NCBI GenBank assembly: GCA_001942185.1
Contig: MKJV01000112.1
Coordinates: 124,001 to 188,000 of the forward strand
Reading direction: 5' to 3'
From: Pseudonocardia sp. CNS-004
GTDB taxonomy: Bacteria; Actinomycetota; Actinomycetes; Mycobacteriales; Pseudonocardiaceae
Length of the DNA stretch: 64,000 bases
The notes below the pieces were generated by a model. The model searched no databases and was not told the DNA's origin. It saw only the letters and a list, made by a program, of their open reading frames with translations. Positions 17,363-26,689 of the stretch are shown here, piece after piece. Numbering within the stretch: the first letter of the stretch is position 1; each line of letters begins with the position of its first letter. Both the position numbers and the translations under genes were made by a program.

Positions 17363-19007
17363 TCAGTAGGGGCGGGGCGCCCGGCCGGTCCCTGACGGAC
17401 GTAGTCGGCCGCGAACGCCGCACGCTCGGCGTCGCTCATCTGGTTCAGCAACACGTTCGGGCTCTGCACGACCGGCATGCGGCGCATGTGGTCCAGCGTC
17501 CACATCTTCTTGGGGTCGAGGTTCAGGTGCGGCTGGGCGGTCATGGTGTTGCCGTCGTCGCGCACGGCACCCATGTCCTTGGCGATGTCGGCCCAGTTCC
17601 AGCCGTGGTAGAGCGTCTCCCATTCCCGGTGTCCGACGAGCCGGCCCATGTTCGGGGTCTCGCGACCCTCGTACGTCGGCCGGAACGCCACCTTGTCGGT
17701 CCAGTGGCACATCTCGTGGCAGTAGGTGCGCCACTGGCCGTCGACCTTGTCCATCACCATGTCCTCACGGACGAGGCAGGGCACCATGCACGTCCAGCAC
17801 CGGTGCGGGTACACGTAGTCGACGTTCTCCGCGACGATCGCGTTGTGCCCGTTCGGCGTGGCGAGGCGGTTGTAGTTCTCCCACCACTTCCCGTACCTGT
17901 CGTACCAGCCCGGGTACTTGTACTCGAACCACTCGAAGTCCTCGTCGGTCATGCCGTCGATCCGCCAGTAGTTGGCGAGCCATCCGGTGGCGAAGAACTG
18001 CGCCACCTCGTGGACGTAGCCCTTCTCCCAGATCTGCTTCCAGGACTCCTCGACGAGGTCGTGCGGGATCTCGAGGCCGTACTTCTCCAACGGGACGAGG
18101 TAGGACCGGTAGTAGTCGTCGTAGATCCAGCGACGCCACATCTCCGCGTAGGACTCACGGTCCTTGCGGCGGTCCTTCGTGCCGTACTCGATGACGTGCC
18201 GATCGCGGCGTCCACCACGCGGTGGTTGTTCCACCACGCATAGCGCAGATCGCGGGCGAGCAGCTGGTGGTTCTCCTCGTCCGACAGCGCCATCAGCAAC
18301 GTGGCGTAGCCGTTGGAGATGTGGCGCGACTCGTCGGACTGCACCGAGTGGAACACCGTCGGCAGCAGGTAGTCGCCGTTCGCCGCCGCCTCGGCCGGCA
18401 TCGCGACGAACAGCGTGTTGGTGAACGCGGTCTCGGCGACGATCGTCAGGTAGATGCTCGCCGCGGTGATCGCGTCACCGGTGATGAACCCCTCGGCGAA
18501 CTGCCTGCCGATGGTGCCGCAGTAGTCGCCCTGGAACCCGCGGAGGCTCATGTTGAAGCCCGCGGGGTCGATGTAGTTGTTCATGTACAGGCGCTTGAGG
18601 TTCTGCTGGATCGTCGAGTGCCGAACCTCGTCGATCATCTGGATCGCCTGGCCGTTGTGCAGCTCCGGGTTGGGCACCGTGTGGAACAGCATCGGCATGG
18701 AACGCGCGGCCGAGATCTCCGGCAACGGGATGATCGACAGGAACAGCTTCTGCCACTCCAGCCAGCGCTCCTGCACCTGGCGGAACATGTTGCCGCGGAT
18801 GGCGCCGTCCTGGGCGCCGTACACGCGGTGGTCCTTCTCCTCCTCCATCGGGAAGTAGGACCGCAGGACCTGCTTCAGCGGGTCCTTCTTCGCGGCCTTC
18901 CGAAACGTGTAGTCAGTGCCGTACTTCATGTACGGCTCGTGGTACAGAGGCTCCCAGGCAAGTTCCTGGATCTTCTGGTGAGCCTTCCCCAGACTCTGCC
19001 GACTCAC
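17356..19007 (-). CDS. prmA: Propane monooxygenase hydroxylase large subunit PrmA (frameshifted)
   Basis: About 550 residues with one break near 18200. All six ligands of the carboxylate-bridged diiron site are visible: Glu97, Glu127 and His130 (DEVRHSTIQQN), Glu192 (VAETAF), Glu226 and His229 (SDESRHISNG). The second half contains TCMVPCLVREDM and WRTYCHEMCHWTDKVAFRPTYEGRETP, typical of group 5 soluble diiron monooxygenases (Prm/Mim). It hydroxylates propane and related small hydrocarbons. GTG start at 19007 with GAGGAG seven bases upstream. First gene of the operon. Confidence 0.93.
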
Positions 19008-19107
19008 GACATCTCCTCACGGGTGGTGGGTAGGCGGCGAGCCGCCGACGGCGCGGGTTGTCGTCTGCTCGTGTTCCCGATCACACCCCGTGTCGCTTGT
19101 GCACGCG

Positions 19108-19122
19108 GTCTCAATATGAGAC
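19108..19122. promoter_or_regulatory. Perfect inverted repeat in the prmA/regulator intergenic region
   Basis: GTCTCA-ATA-TGAGAC: 6-base perfect arms with a 3-base spacer, in the 187-base gap between the divergent prmA and activator genes. It is 101-115 bases upstream of the prmA start, a natural distance for an upstream activator site. I propose it as the binding site of the Fis-type regulator. A further partial TGTGTCAC lies next to it. Confidence 0.5.
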
Positions 19123-19194
19123 GTGTGTCACGCCCCCCGGCCCCTTACGCTGGGCGAACGCTGCCGGACCGACACCGCTGTCGAGGAGGCCCGA

Positions 19195-21027
19195 TTGGCT
19201 GCGCGACCCGAAGGTGGACAGCGGGCTCCAGCCGGGCCCGCCACCGACGAGCTCGCGCGCGCCCGCGAGTCGTTCCTCATGGAGGAGCCCGTGCGGTCCG
19301 GCGTGGTCCGGAAGCCGATCCTCGCCTCGTGGTCCCGCTCCCTCGCGTGGCGCGTCCCCGCCGACCACATCGAGCTGCCCTACGCCGACGACGTCGACCC
19401 GGAGAGCCTGCTCGCCCGCGCCGCGCGGCCCGTGCTCTCCGAGTCTCCGACCAGTTCGCCGCGGAACCGGTGAGCGTGATCCTCTGCGACGCCGACGGCG
19501 TCGTGCTGGACCGGCGCACCGCCGACACGGACCTCGAGTCGCACCTCGACCGGGTGCTGCTGCGGCCCGGCTTCAGCTACGCCGAGCGGCACGTCGGCAC
19601 CAACGGCATCGGCAGCGCCCTCGAAGGCGGCGGCCCGGCACAGGTGTTCGGGCACGAGCACTACGTCGAGCACCTGGAGGACCTCGCCTGCGCGGGCATC
19701 CCCATCCGGCACCCGGGCACCGGCAGGGTCCTCGGTGTCATCGACCTCACCTGCTGGCGCCGCAACTCCGGCACCATGATGGCCGCCGCCGTCGCCTCGA
19801 TCGGGCGCCGGATCGAGGAGGCCGTCCTGGTGCACACCGGGCGCGCGAGCACCTGCTGCTGCAGGACTACCTCGTGGCCTGCCGGCGGGCCCGGGGCGCC
19901 GTGTTCGCCATCGGCGCCGATCTGCTGATGATGAACGACCGGCGCGCGAGCTGTTCGACCAGCGTGACCAGGGCGCGCTGCTCGCCGAGGCGGTGGAGGC
20001 ACTCGGCACCGGACGCGACCGCAGGCTGGTCGTCGACCTCCCCAGCGGGCTGACGGCGCGGGTGCACTGCAAGCCCAGCTTCAGCGAGAGGGGTGTGGGC
20101 GGTGGCGTGCTGCAGGTGCAGCTCGTCGCGCAGATGAACCCGGCGGCCGGCGGCGTCGTCACGTCGGCGTACGCCGGGTCCCTGCCCACCGCGGTCGGGT
20201 CCAGCACGTCGTGGAAGAAGGCCGGGCAGGCCGTCGACCGGCACTTCCAGGCCAAGGAATGGCTGATTCTCGAGGGCGAGCCGGGCGTCGGCAAGATCAC
20301 CCTCGCTCGGGCGGCCCACCAGAACCGGACCCCCGCCGGGCACCTGCGCGTGCTCGACACCGACGCGTACGGGCCGCAGTGGGTGGGCGAGGTGGCCGGG
20401 GAGCTGGAGCACGCGGGCACCCTCGTCATCGCCCACCTCGACCGGCTGCCCGCCGCAGGCGTCACCGCGCTCGCCGAGGCCCTCGAGCCCTACCGCGAGT
20501 CCACCGGGATCGAGCGGCCGTGGGTGGTCGCGACGGTCACCCGCCGCACCGGCAGGCGCGGCGCGGATCTCGCGGGCCTGCTGACCCGCTTCCCCCGCAC
20601 CGTCGAGGTGCCGCCGCTGCGCCACCACATCGAGGACCTCGCCGAGCTGGTGCCCCACCTGCTCACCCGCCTGGCCCGCGGCGCGCTCACCTGCTCACCC
20701 GAGGCCATGCACGTGCTCATGCGCAACCGGTGGACCGGCAACGTCGAACAGCTCCAGCAGGCGCTGCGCAAGGTCGTCGCCAAGCGGCGCGCCGGCACGG
20801 TGGAGGCCCGCGACCTGCCACCGGAGTGCCGGATCACCACCCGCCGCGTGCTCACCCCGCTCGAGGCGATCGAGTGCGACGCCATCATCGAGGCGCTGCT
20901 CGACACCCGCGGCAACAAGGTCGAGGCGGCCCGCCTGCTCGGCTCGTCCCGCGCCACGATCTACCGCAAGATCCGCGAGTACGGGATCTCGATGCCGGGC
21001 CCCCTGGAAGCGGCGCACCGCAGCTGA
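19195..21027 (+). CDS. Fis-type AcoR/MimR-like activator of the propane operon (frameshifted)
   Basis: About 610 residues, with breaks near 19445, 19840 and 19945. The N-terminal part (RSGVVRKPILASWSRSLAWRVPADHIELPY) and a GAF-like sensor (FSYAERHVGTNGIGSALEGGGPAQVFGHEHYVEHL, IPIRHPGTGRVLGVIDLT) are typical of AcoR-type regulators. A Walker A (GEPGVGKITL) begins an AAA+-like domain, and the end is a Fis helix-turn-helix (RGNKVEAARLLGSSRATIYRKIREYGI). No GAFTGA sigma-54 loop is seen. The TTG start at 19195 is chosen for the strong GAGGAGG six bases upstream. Divergent from prmA. Confidence 0.82.
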
Positions 21028-21051
21028 CGGGTGGACGCGCGGCCCGTGGGG

Positions 21052-22515
21052 TCAGACGTCCGTGCGCACCTCGGTGCCGTCCTGGGCCCAGCGGGTGTGG
21101 AAGACGCCCTCGGTGTCGGTGCGGCGGTAGGTGTGGGCGCCGAAGAAGTCGCGAAGGCCCTGGATCAGGTTGGCCGGCCCGCGCTCGCGGCGGTAGCCGT
21201 CGTAGTAGGACAGCGAGCTCGCGAACGCCGGGATCGCCACACCCTGCTCGGTGGCCGTGACCACCACGCGGCGCCACGCGTCCTGCGCGTTCGCCACGGC
21301 CTCGGTGAAGTACGGCACCATCAGCAGGTTCTCGATGTCTCCGTGCTCGGCGTACGCGTCGCGGATGCGGTTGAGGAACTGCGCGCGGATGATGCAACCG
21401 CCCCGCCAGATCGTGGCCATCGCCCCGAGGTCGAGGTTCCAGTCGTTCGTCTTCGACGCGGCGCGCATCTGCGCGAAGCCCTGCGCGTACGCCACCACCT
21501 TGCTGGCGTAGAGGGCCTGGCGGATGTCCTCGACGAGGTCGGCGCGGTCCTCACCCTTCCCCGGCACGGGTCCGGCGAGGGTGCCCGCGGCCGCCTTCCG
21601 CTCGCTCTTCAGCGCCGAGAGGGTGCGCGCGAACACCGCCTCCGTGATGCCGGTGAGGGGGACGCCCAGGTCGAGCGCGTCGATCGCCGTCCAGCGCCCG
21701 GTGCCCTTCTGCTCCGCCTCGTCGAGGATGACGTCGACGAGCGGACGGCCGGTGCCGGCGTCGGTCTTCTGCAGCACCTCGGCCGTGATCTCGATGAGGA
21801 ACGACGCCAGGTCGCCGGAGTTCCACTCCTCGAAGATCTTGCCGATGGCCGGGGCATCCAGCCCTGCCACGTGCGTGAGCAGGTCGTACGCCTCCGCGAT
21901 GAGCTGGATGTCGGCGTACTCGATGCCGTTGTGCACCATCTTGACGTAGTGCCCCGCGCCGTCGGGCCCGACGTGCACGCAGCACGGCGTGCCGTCCACC
22001 TGGGCCGCGATGCCGCGCAGGACGTCCTCGACCTCGGCGTACGCGGCCGGGTCGCCGCCGGGCATGATGCTCGGTCCGAGCAGCGCGCCCTCCTCGCCGC
22101 CGGACACGCCCACGCCCATGAAGCGCAGCCCGCGGGCGGCGCACTCCTCGGTGCGGCGCAACGTGTCGGGGAAGTGCGAGTTGCCGGCGTCGATGATGAT
22201 GTCGCCCTCGTCGAGCAGCGGCGCCAGCTCCTCGATCACGCCGTCGACCGGCGCGCCGGCCTTCACCATCACGATGATCCGCCGCGGCCGCTCCAGCGCG
22301 GCGACGAACTCCTCGAGCGTCTCCGCGGCCGTGAACGTGCCCTCCGAGCCGTACGCCTCGATGAACTCCCGGGTGCGCGCCGCCGTGCGGTTGTGGACGG
22401 CCACCGGGGTGCCCCGGCGCGCGATGTTGCGGGCCAGGTTCGCCCCCATCACAGCCAGCCCGGTGACACCGATGCGGCTCTGGGTGGCCGCCCCGTTCGC
22501 GTCTGTCGCGCTCAT
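21052..22515 (-). CDS. gnd: 6-phosphogluconate dehydrogenase, decarboxylating
   Basis: A 487-residue protein counted from ATG 22515. NADP-binding GLAVMGANLARNIA with NRT (His-Asn-Arg-Thr) after it, MVKAGAPVDGVIEEL, the substrate loop GVSGGEEGALLGPSIMPGG, and the catalytic GHYVKMVHNGIEYADIQLIAEAYDLL. The C-terminal DAYRRERG-type and FFGAHTYRRTD segments close the active site. It makes ribulose 5-phosphate and NADPH in the pentose phosphate pathway. The frame is intact. It converges with the propane regulator, 24 bases apart. Confidence 0.95.
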   Translation of the reverse strand: MSATDANGAATQSRIGVTGLAVMGANLARNIARRGTPVAVHNRTAARTREFIEAYGSEGTFTAAETLEEFVAALERPRRIIVMVKAGAPVDGVIEELAPLLDEGDIIIDAGNSHFPDTLRRTEECAARGLRFMGVGVSGGEEGALLGPSIMPGGDPAAYAEVEDVLRGIAAQVDGTPCCVHVGPDGAGHYVKMVHNGIEYADIQLIAEAYDLLTHVAGLDAPAIGKIFEEWNSGDLASFLIEITAEVLQKTDAGTGRPLVDVILDEAEQKGTGRWTAIDALDLGVPLTGITEAVFARTLSALKSERKAAAGTLAGPVPGKGEDRADLVEDIRQALYASKVVAYAQGFAQMRAASKTNDWNLDLGAMATIWRGGCIIRAQFLNRIRDAYAEHGDIENLLMVPYFTEAVANAQDAWRRVVVTATEQGVAIPAFASSLSYYDGYRRERGPANLIQGLRDFFGAHTYRRTDTEGVFHTRWAQDGTEVRTDV

Positions 22516-22814
22516 CGCTCGCCCTCGCTGCGCTCGGGCGACGCTTCGCGCGGGCACTGTGACATGGATTCGCTCGCAAGCTCGCTCATCGCTTCCCCTC
22601 GGGCTCGGTTGCCTGCGTACGAACGCTACCTCCCGCCCGGCAGCCACCCGCGCCGTCGGTCCTCTCGGAACAACCGCTGATCACCACGTGTCCGGCAGCC
22701 AAACGTGAGATGGACTACAACGCGTCGACAGCCTCGGCCGCTCTCCCGGAAGGTGAAAGCTCGCCGGCGGGCACCCCGCTCCCCTCGCCCGTCCGACACG
22801 AGGAGATTCCCCGG
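22516..22814. other. Intergenic region with GC-rich imperfect palindromes
   Basis: About 300 bases between gnd and a micro-ORF. It holds short CTCGCTGCGCTCG-like palindromic pieces (around 22516-22600), of a sort often scattered between actinobacterial genes. No coding potential that I trust. Confidence 0.4.
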
Positions 22815-22931
22815 ATGCTCGTTGAGCTGCTCGCACTCGTCCCCGCCGTCCTCGCCGGAATCGGCGGCGCCCTCCTGGGCGACAAGCTCGGACTCTGGAT
22901 CAAGAAGACCCGCACCAGCGGCAACGGCTGA
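22815..22931 (+). CDS. 38-residue putative membrane micropeptide
   Basis: A 38-residue ORF with ATG at 22815 and GAGGAG nine bases upstream. One hydrophobic helix (LVELLALVPAVLAGIGGALLG) is followed by a basic tail (WIKKTRTSGNG), the positive-inside pattern of a single-pass protein. It ends five bases before holA, which runs the other way. No family recognised; the good ribosome site is the main support. Confidence 0.45.
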   Translation: MLVELLALVPAVLAGIGGALLGDKLGLWIKKTRTSGNG

Positions 22932-22935
22932 GCGG

Positions 22936-23913
22936 CTACCGCCTGCCCCGCGCGTCCAGCATGCGCAGGACCGCCCGCTCGAGGGCGTAGTCCGGGTCGG
23001 CCGCCGCACCCTTCACGTCGGCGTTGACCTCCGCGGCCGCGGCGAACGCCTCGGCCAGTGCGCCAGGGCCCCACTGCCGCACCGCCTGCTGGGCCTTGCG
23101 GATCTTCCAGGGCGGCATGCCCAAGGTGCCGGCGAGCCGGTTGGGGTCGCCGCGGCCCGCCGACCCGACCTTCGCGAGCGTCCGCACCGCGTCGGCCAAC
23201 GCGTCGGCGACCAGCACCGACGGCACGCCGAGCAGCTGCGCCCAGCGCAGCGCCTCCAGCGCGCCCGCCCGGTCGCCCGCCACGACCTTGTCGGCCACCG
23301 CGAACCCCGACACCTCGGCCCGGCCCCGGTGGTAGCGGCGCACCGCGCGTTCGTCGACCGAGCCGCCGCTGTCGGCCACCAGCTGGCTCGTGGCCGATGC
23401 GAGCTCGCGCAGGTCCGACCCCACCGACTCGAGCAGCGCACCGATCGCGTCGCCGGTGATCTTCCCGCCGACCCGGCGCGCCTCGGCCCGTACGAAGTCG
23501 GACCGCTCGTCCATCCTCGTGATCTTGTTGCAGGTGGTGACGACGGCTCCGGACTTGCGGAGCGCGTCGACCAGGCCCTTGTTGCGCGCCCCGCCCGAGT
23601 GCACGACCACGAGGACGATGCCCTCGGCCGGGTCGGCCGACTGCTCGACGATCGCCGCGGCCAGGTCCTTGCCGACCTCCTGCGCGGCGAGCAGGACGAG
23701 CACCCGCGCCTCGGCGAACAGCGACGGGCTCAGGCTGTCGGCCAGGTCGACCGGGGTGAGCTCGGACGCGCGCACCCGCCGCAGCTCGGCGCCCGGTTCC
23801 GCGACGCGCACCTCGGCGACCACCTGCTCGATCGCCCGCTCGACGAGCAGCTCCTCCTCGCCGACGACGAGGCGGAGCGGGGCGATCGCGGGCACGCATC
23901 CATGGTTGCGCAC
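22936..23913 (-). CDS. holA: DNA polymerase III subunit delta
   Basis: A 325-residue clamp-loader subunit. N-terminal LRLVVGEEELLVERAIEQVV, then LSPSLFAEARVLVLLAAQEV, the conserved KITRMDERSDFVRAEARRVGGKITGDAI and the C-terminal collar helices (LGMPPWKIRKAQQAVRQWG) fit HolA. It contacts and opens the beta sliding clamp within the replicative clamp loader. GTG start at 23913; a GTG six codons further in is an alternative. The frame is intact. Confidence 0.9.
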   Translation of the reverse strand: MRNHGCVPAIAPLRLVVGEEELLVERAIEQVVAEVRVAEPGAELRRVRASELTPVDLADSLSPSLFAEARVLVLLAAQEVGKDLAAAIVEQSADPAEGIVLVVVHSGGARNKGLVDALRKSGAVVTTCNKITRMDERSDFVRAEARRVGGKITGDAIGALLESVGSDLRELASATSQLVADSGGSVDERAVRRYHRGRAEVSGFAVADKVVAGDRAGALEALRWAQLLGVPSVLVADALADAVRTLAKVGSAGRGDPNRLAGTLGMPPWKIRKAQQAVRQWGPGALAEAFAAAAEVNADVKGAAADPDYALERAVLRMLDARGRR

Positions 23914-23957
23914 CTCCCCGACACCGCGTGACCCGGCTCCCAGATCAGGGGAGGAGC

Positions 23958-23987
23958 TTGGGGGTGCCGGTGATCGTGTCGTAACGT
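23958..23987 (+). promoter_or_regulatory. Possible promoter for the SAM riboswitch-thrC transcript
   Basis: TTGGGG at 23958-23963 and TAACGT at 23982-23987 with an 18-base spacer would start transcription near 23994, a few bases before the riboswitch. Weak match to the -35 consensus. Confidence 0.3.
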
Positions 23988-24008
23988 GGTGGCCACAACC
24001 GCATATGG

Positions 24009-24120
24009 CTCATCCAGAGGGCAGAGGGAACGGCCCGACGAAGCCCCGGCAACCGGCGATGCGCGCTCTTGCGCTCGATCACGGTGCCAATTCCGACCCG
24101 CACGGTGCGGGAAAGATGAG
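24009..24120 (+). ncRNA. SAM riboswitch (S-box type) upstream of threonine synthase
   Basis: The stretch has the S-box core: CTCATCC (24009) closing against GATGAG (24115-24120) as P1, then AGAGGGAACGGCCC, GAAGCCCCGGCAACC, a variable hairpin with GCGC-rich arms, ACGGTGCCAATTCC, and a GCGGGAAAGATGAG end. These are the invariant SAM-I blocks. The 3-prime P1 strand runs into the GAGGAG Shine-Dalgarno of thrC (24118-24123), so SAM binding would be expected to hide the ribosome site. There is no terminator between it and the ATG at 24129, supporting translational control. Confidence 0.85.
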
Positions 24121-24128
24121 GAGACTTC

Positions 24129-25397
24129 ATGTCCCTGACTGCTGACAGCGCCACCACCACCGCCTTCGACCTGGGGCCCGCTCGCGCGCTGTCCTGTCGG
24201 GAGTGCGGGCACCAGATCCCCCTCGCCGCCGAGTTCGCCTGCCCCGAGTGCTTCGGCCCGCTCGAGGTGGCCTACGACTTCGGCACCGTCACCCGCGAGT
24301 CGATCGAGGCGGGCCCGAAGTCGATCTGGCGCTACCGCCACCTGCTCCCCGTGCCCTCGAACGTGCAGGCCCACCCCAACACCGAGCCCGGCCTCACGCG
24401 GCTGATCAAGGCCGATCGGCTCGCCGCCGCACTGGGCGTGCGCTCCCTGTGGGTCAAGGACGACACCGGCAACCCCACCCACTCCTTCAAGGACCGCGTG
24501 GTCGCCGTGGCGCTCGCCGCCGCCCGCGAACTCGGCTTCTCCGTGCTCTGCTGCCCGTCCACCGGCAACCTCGCCAACGCCGTGGCCGCCGCCGCGGCGC
24601 GGGCAGGGTGGGACTCGGTCGTGCTCATCCCCAGCTCCCTCGAGCAGGCCAAGGTGCTCACCACCGCCGTCTACGACGCACCCTGCTCGCCGTCGACGCA
24701 ACTACGACGACGTCAACCGCCTCGCCACCGAGCTCGCCGCCGAGCACGAGGACTGGGCGTTCGTCAACGTCAACGTCCGGCCCTACTACGCGGAGGGCTC
24801 CAAGACCCTCGGCTACGAGGTCGCCGAGCAGCTCGGCTGGCGGCTGCCCAAGCAGATCGTGGTGCCCGTGGCGTCCGGCTCGCAGCTGACCAAGGTGGAC
24901 AAGGGCTTCACCGAGCTCGGGAAGCTCGGCCTGGTGGAGCCCACCCCGTACCGGGTGTTCGGTGCCCAGGCCACCGGCTGCTCGCCGGTGGCGAAGGCGT
25001 TCGAGGACGGCCACGACGTCGTCCAGCCCGTGCGCCCCGACACGATCGCCCGCTCGCTCGCCATCGGCAACCCGGCCGACGGCCCGTACGTCCTCGACAC
25101 CGTCCGCCGCACCGGCGGGGCCGTCGCCCACGTCAGCGACGAGGAGGTCGTGGAGGGCATCCAGCTGCTCGCCCGCACCGAGGGCGTGTTCGCCGAGACG
25201 GCGGGCGGGGTCACCGTCGCCACCGCGAAGAAGCTCATCGAGGCCGGGAAGATCGACCCGGACGCGAGACCGTCCTGCTGATCACCGGCGACGGGCTCAA
25301 GACCCTCGACGCCGTGTCCGGCCGCATCGGCCCGTCGGCCACGGTGCCCTCCACCAGCAAGGCGGTGCGCGACGCGCTGGCGGCCCGCGGGCTCTGA
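24129..25397 (+). CDS. thrC: Threonine synthase (frameshifted)
   Basis: About 425 residues after repairing breaks near 24690-24705 and 25265. An N-terminal zinc-ribbon-like CRECGHQIPLAAEFACPECFGPLE precedes the PLP domain; the PLP lysine is in PTHSFKDRVVAVALAAAR and the phosphate loop in CPSTGNLANAVAAAAARAG. Later PYYAEGSKTLGYEVAEQLGW and VPVASGSQLTKVDKGF are typical. It converts phosphohomoserine to threonine. All three breaks look like GACGGC read as GACGC. Controlled by the SAM riboswitch in front. Confidence 0.9.
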   Translation: MSLTADSATTTAFDLGPARALSCRECGHQIPLAAEFACPECFGPLEVAYDFGTVTRESIEAGPKSIWRYRHLLPVPSNVQAHPNTEPGLTRLIKADRLAAALGVRSLWVKDDTGNPTHSFKDRVVAVALAAARELGFSVLCCPSTGNLANAVAAAAARAGWDSVVLIPSSLEQAKVLTTAVYDAPCSPSTQLRRRQPPRHRARRRARGLGVRQRQRPALLRGGLQDPRLRGRRAARLAAAQADRGARGVRLAADQGGQGLHRAREARPGGAHPVPGVRCPGHRLLAGGEGVRGRPRRRPARAPRHDRPLARHRQPGRRPVRPRHRPPHRRGRRPRQRRGGRGGHPAARPHRGRVRRDGGRGHRRHREEAHRGREDRPGRETVLLITGDGLKTLDAVSGRIGPSATVPSTSKAVRDALAARGL

Positions 25398-25400
25398 CGC

Positions 25401-25939
25401 TCACCCTCCACGTTTGCGGGCCCGATACGCCGCGGCCTTCACCCGGTTCCCGCAGGCGTCCATGCCGCACCACGTGCGGCGGGCGCCGCGGGACCGGTCC
25501 ACGTAGAGCCGCGTGCAGCTGTCGCGCCCGCACTCCTTGAGCACCACGCCGCGGTCCGCGAGCACCGTGATCGCCGACGCGGCGACGTCGGCCAGCACGG
25601 CGGCGGTGTCCCCGTGGACGCGCGTCCCGGCGTCGGTGAGCACGACCCGCCTGCCGGGTGCCGCGGCGAGCCCGTTCACGACATCCAGGGCGGTGCGGTC
25701 GAACCCGCGGCCGTCGAGCCGGTCGCGGGCCAGCCGGTAGATCGCCTCCCGCAGCTCGAGGGCACTGGCGAACGCGGCAGCACCCACCTCGTCCGGGCCG
25801 CCGGGCAGCAGCCCGGCCTCGTCGATCCAGCGGCGCAGGTCGCAGCGTCGGCGAGCTGGTCGTGCGGCGTCGTCCGGCGCCACTGCAGCGTGCCGGCGAG
25901 ATCGAGCGCGGCGTTGCCGCTGACGAACGCGAACGTCAC
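25401..25939 (-). CDS. CGNR zinc-finger protein (frameshifted)
   Basis: About 180 residues joined near 25853. The N-terminus FAFVSGNAALDLAGTLQWRR and a helical middle fit the stress-induced DUF1470/ABATE domain. The C-terminus ECGRDSCTRLYVDRSRGARRTWCGMDACGNRVKAAAYRARKR is a CGNR zinc finger. Such proteins are presumed transcription regulators. GTG start at 25939. It lies divergent from the HAD gene. Confidence 0.83.
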
Positions 25940-26011
25940 GTCACCATCTTGACCGGTGACGGCCGGTCCGGCAAAGTCACCTCCTGAACCGGTGACGAAC
26001 TCGGGAGAGCC

Positions 26012-26682
26012 ATGCCATCCCTGCACGACGTCGACACGATCGTCTTCGACATCCTGGGCACCCTCGTGGACGACACCGCGGGCCTGCGCAGCGCACTGGC
26101 CGAGCTCGTCCCCGACGCCGGCCGGGTCGACGACCTGCTCGCGCTCTGGGGCCGCCGGATCGCCACCGAGCAGCGCCGGGTCGTCGACCGCGAGCGGGCC
26201 TACGCGCCCGGCGCGGTGCTGGACCGCGAGGCCGCACGGGTGGTCGTCGAGGCCGCGGGCCTGACCGACACCGCCGTCGACACGCTGGTCCGCGCTGCTC
26301 GCCTGCGACCCGCCCGGCCCGACTCCGCGGACGCGCTGGCCCGGCTCGGCGCCGGCCACGAGCTGATCGGCCTGTCCAACGCGGATGCGACGGACCTGTT
26401 GCGGATGAACGCCTACGCCGGTCTGCGCTGGCACACCGCGCTGTCCACGGAGGCCGTCGCCACCTACAAGCCCGACCCGGCCGTGTACCGGCTCGCGATC
26501 GACTGCGCGGGCAGGCCCCCCGACCGGATGCTGATGGTCGCCGCGCACGCCTGGGACCTGCGCGGCGCGCAGGCCGCAGGGCTGCGCACCGCCTACCTCG
26601 ACGCCCCGGCGGCGACCCGCCCACCGCCGAGGACCGGTTCGACATGCACCTGCGCGCACTCGCGGAGCTGAGCGCCCCCTGA
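26012..26682 (+). CDS. HAD hydrolase, 2-haloacid dehalogenase type II-like (frameshifted)
   Basis: About 223 residues. HAD motif I is VFDILGTLVD (the nucleophile Asp is present; the second Asp of DxD is replaced by Ile-Leu-Gly, as in haloacid dehalogenases), motif II LIGLSNAD, then the Lys in STEAVATYKPDPAVYRLAI and the acidic motif MVAAHAWDLRGAQAAGLRTAYL. The end is read after a break near 26605: GGDPPTAEDRFDMHLRALAELSAP. Substrate unknown; a haloalkanoate or phosphate ester is possible. Confidence 0.8.
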
Positions 26683-26689
26683 CCAGCCG

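Noticed and set aside
19123..19194. An upstream start at 19123 for the propane regulator
   Set aside because: It would begin directly on the operator palindrome and lacks a ribosome site; the TTG at 19195 has a strong GAGGAGG.
22516..22600. Palindromic GC-rich repeats as a CRISPR or origin
   Set aside because: The units are short, irregular and few, with no spacers, no DnaA boxes and no neighbouring cas or replication-initiation genes.
24129..25397. thrC as a pseudogene
   Set aside because: All motifs and the riboswitch are intact and the three breaks share the same base context; sequence error explains this better.
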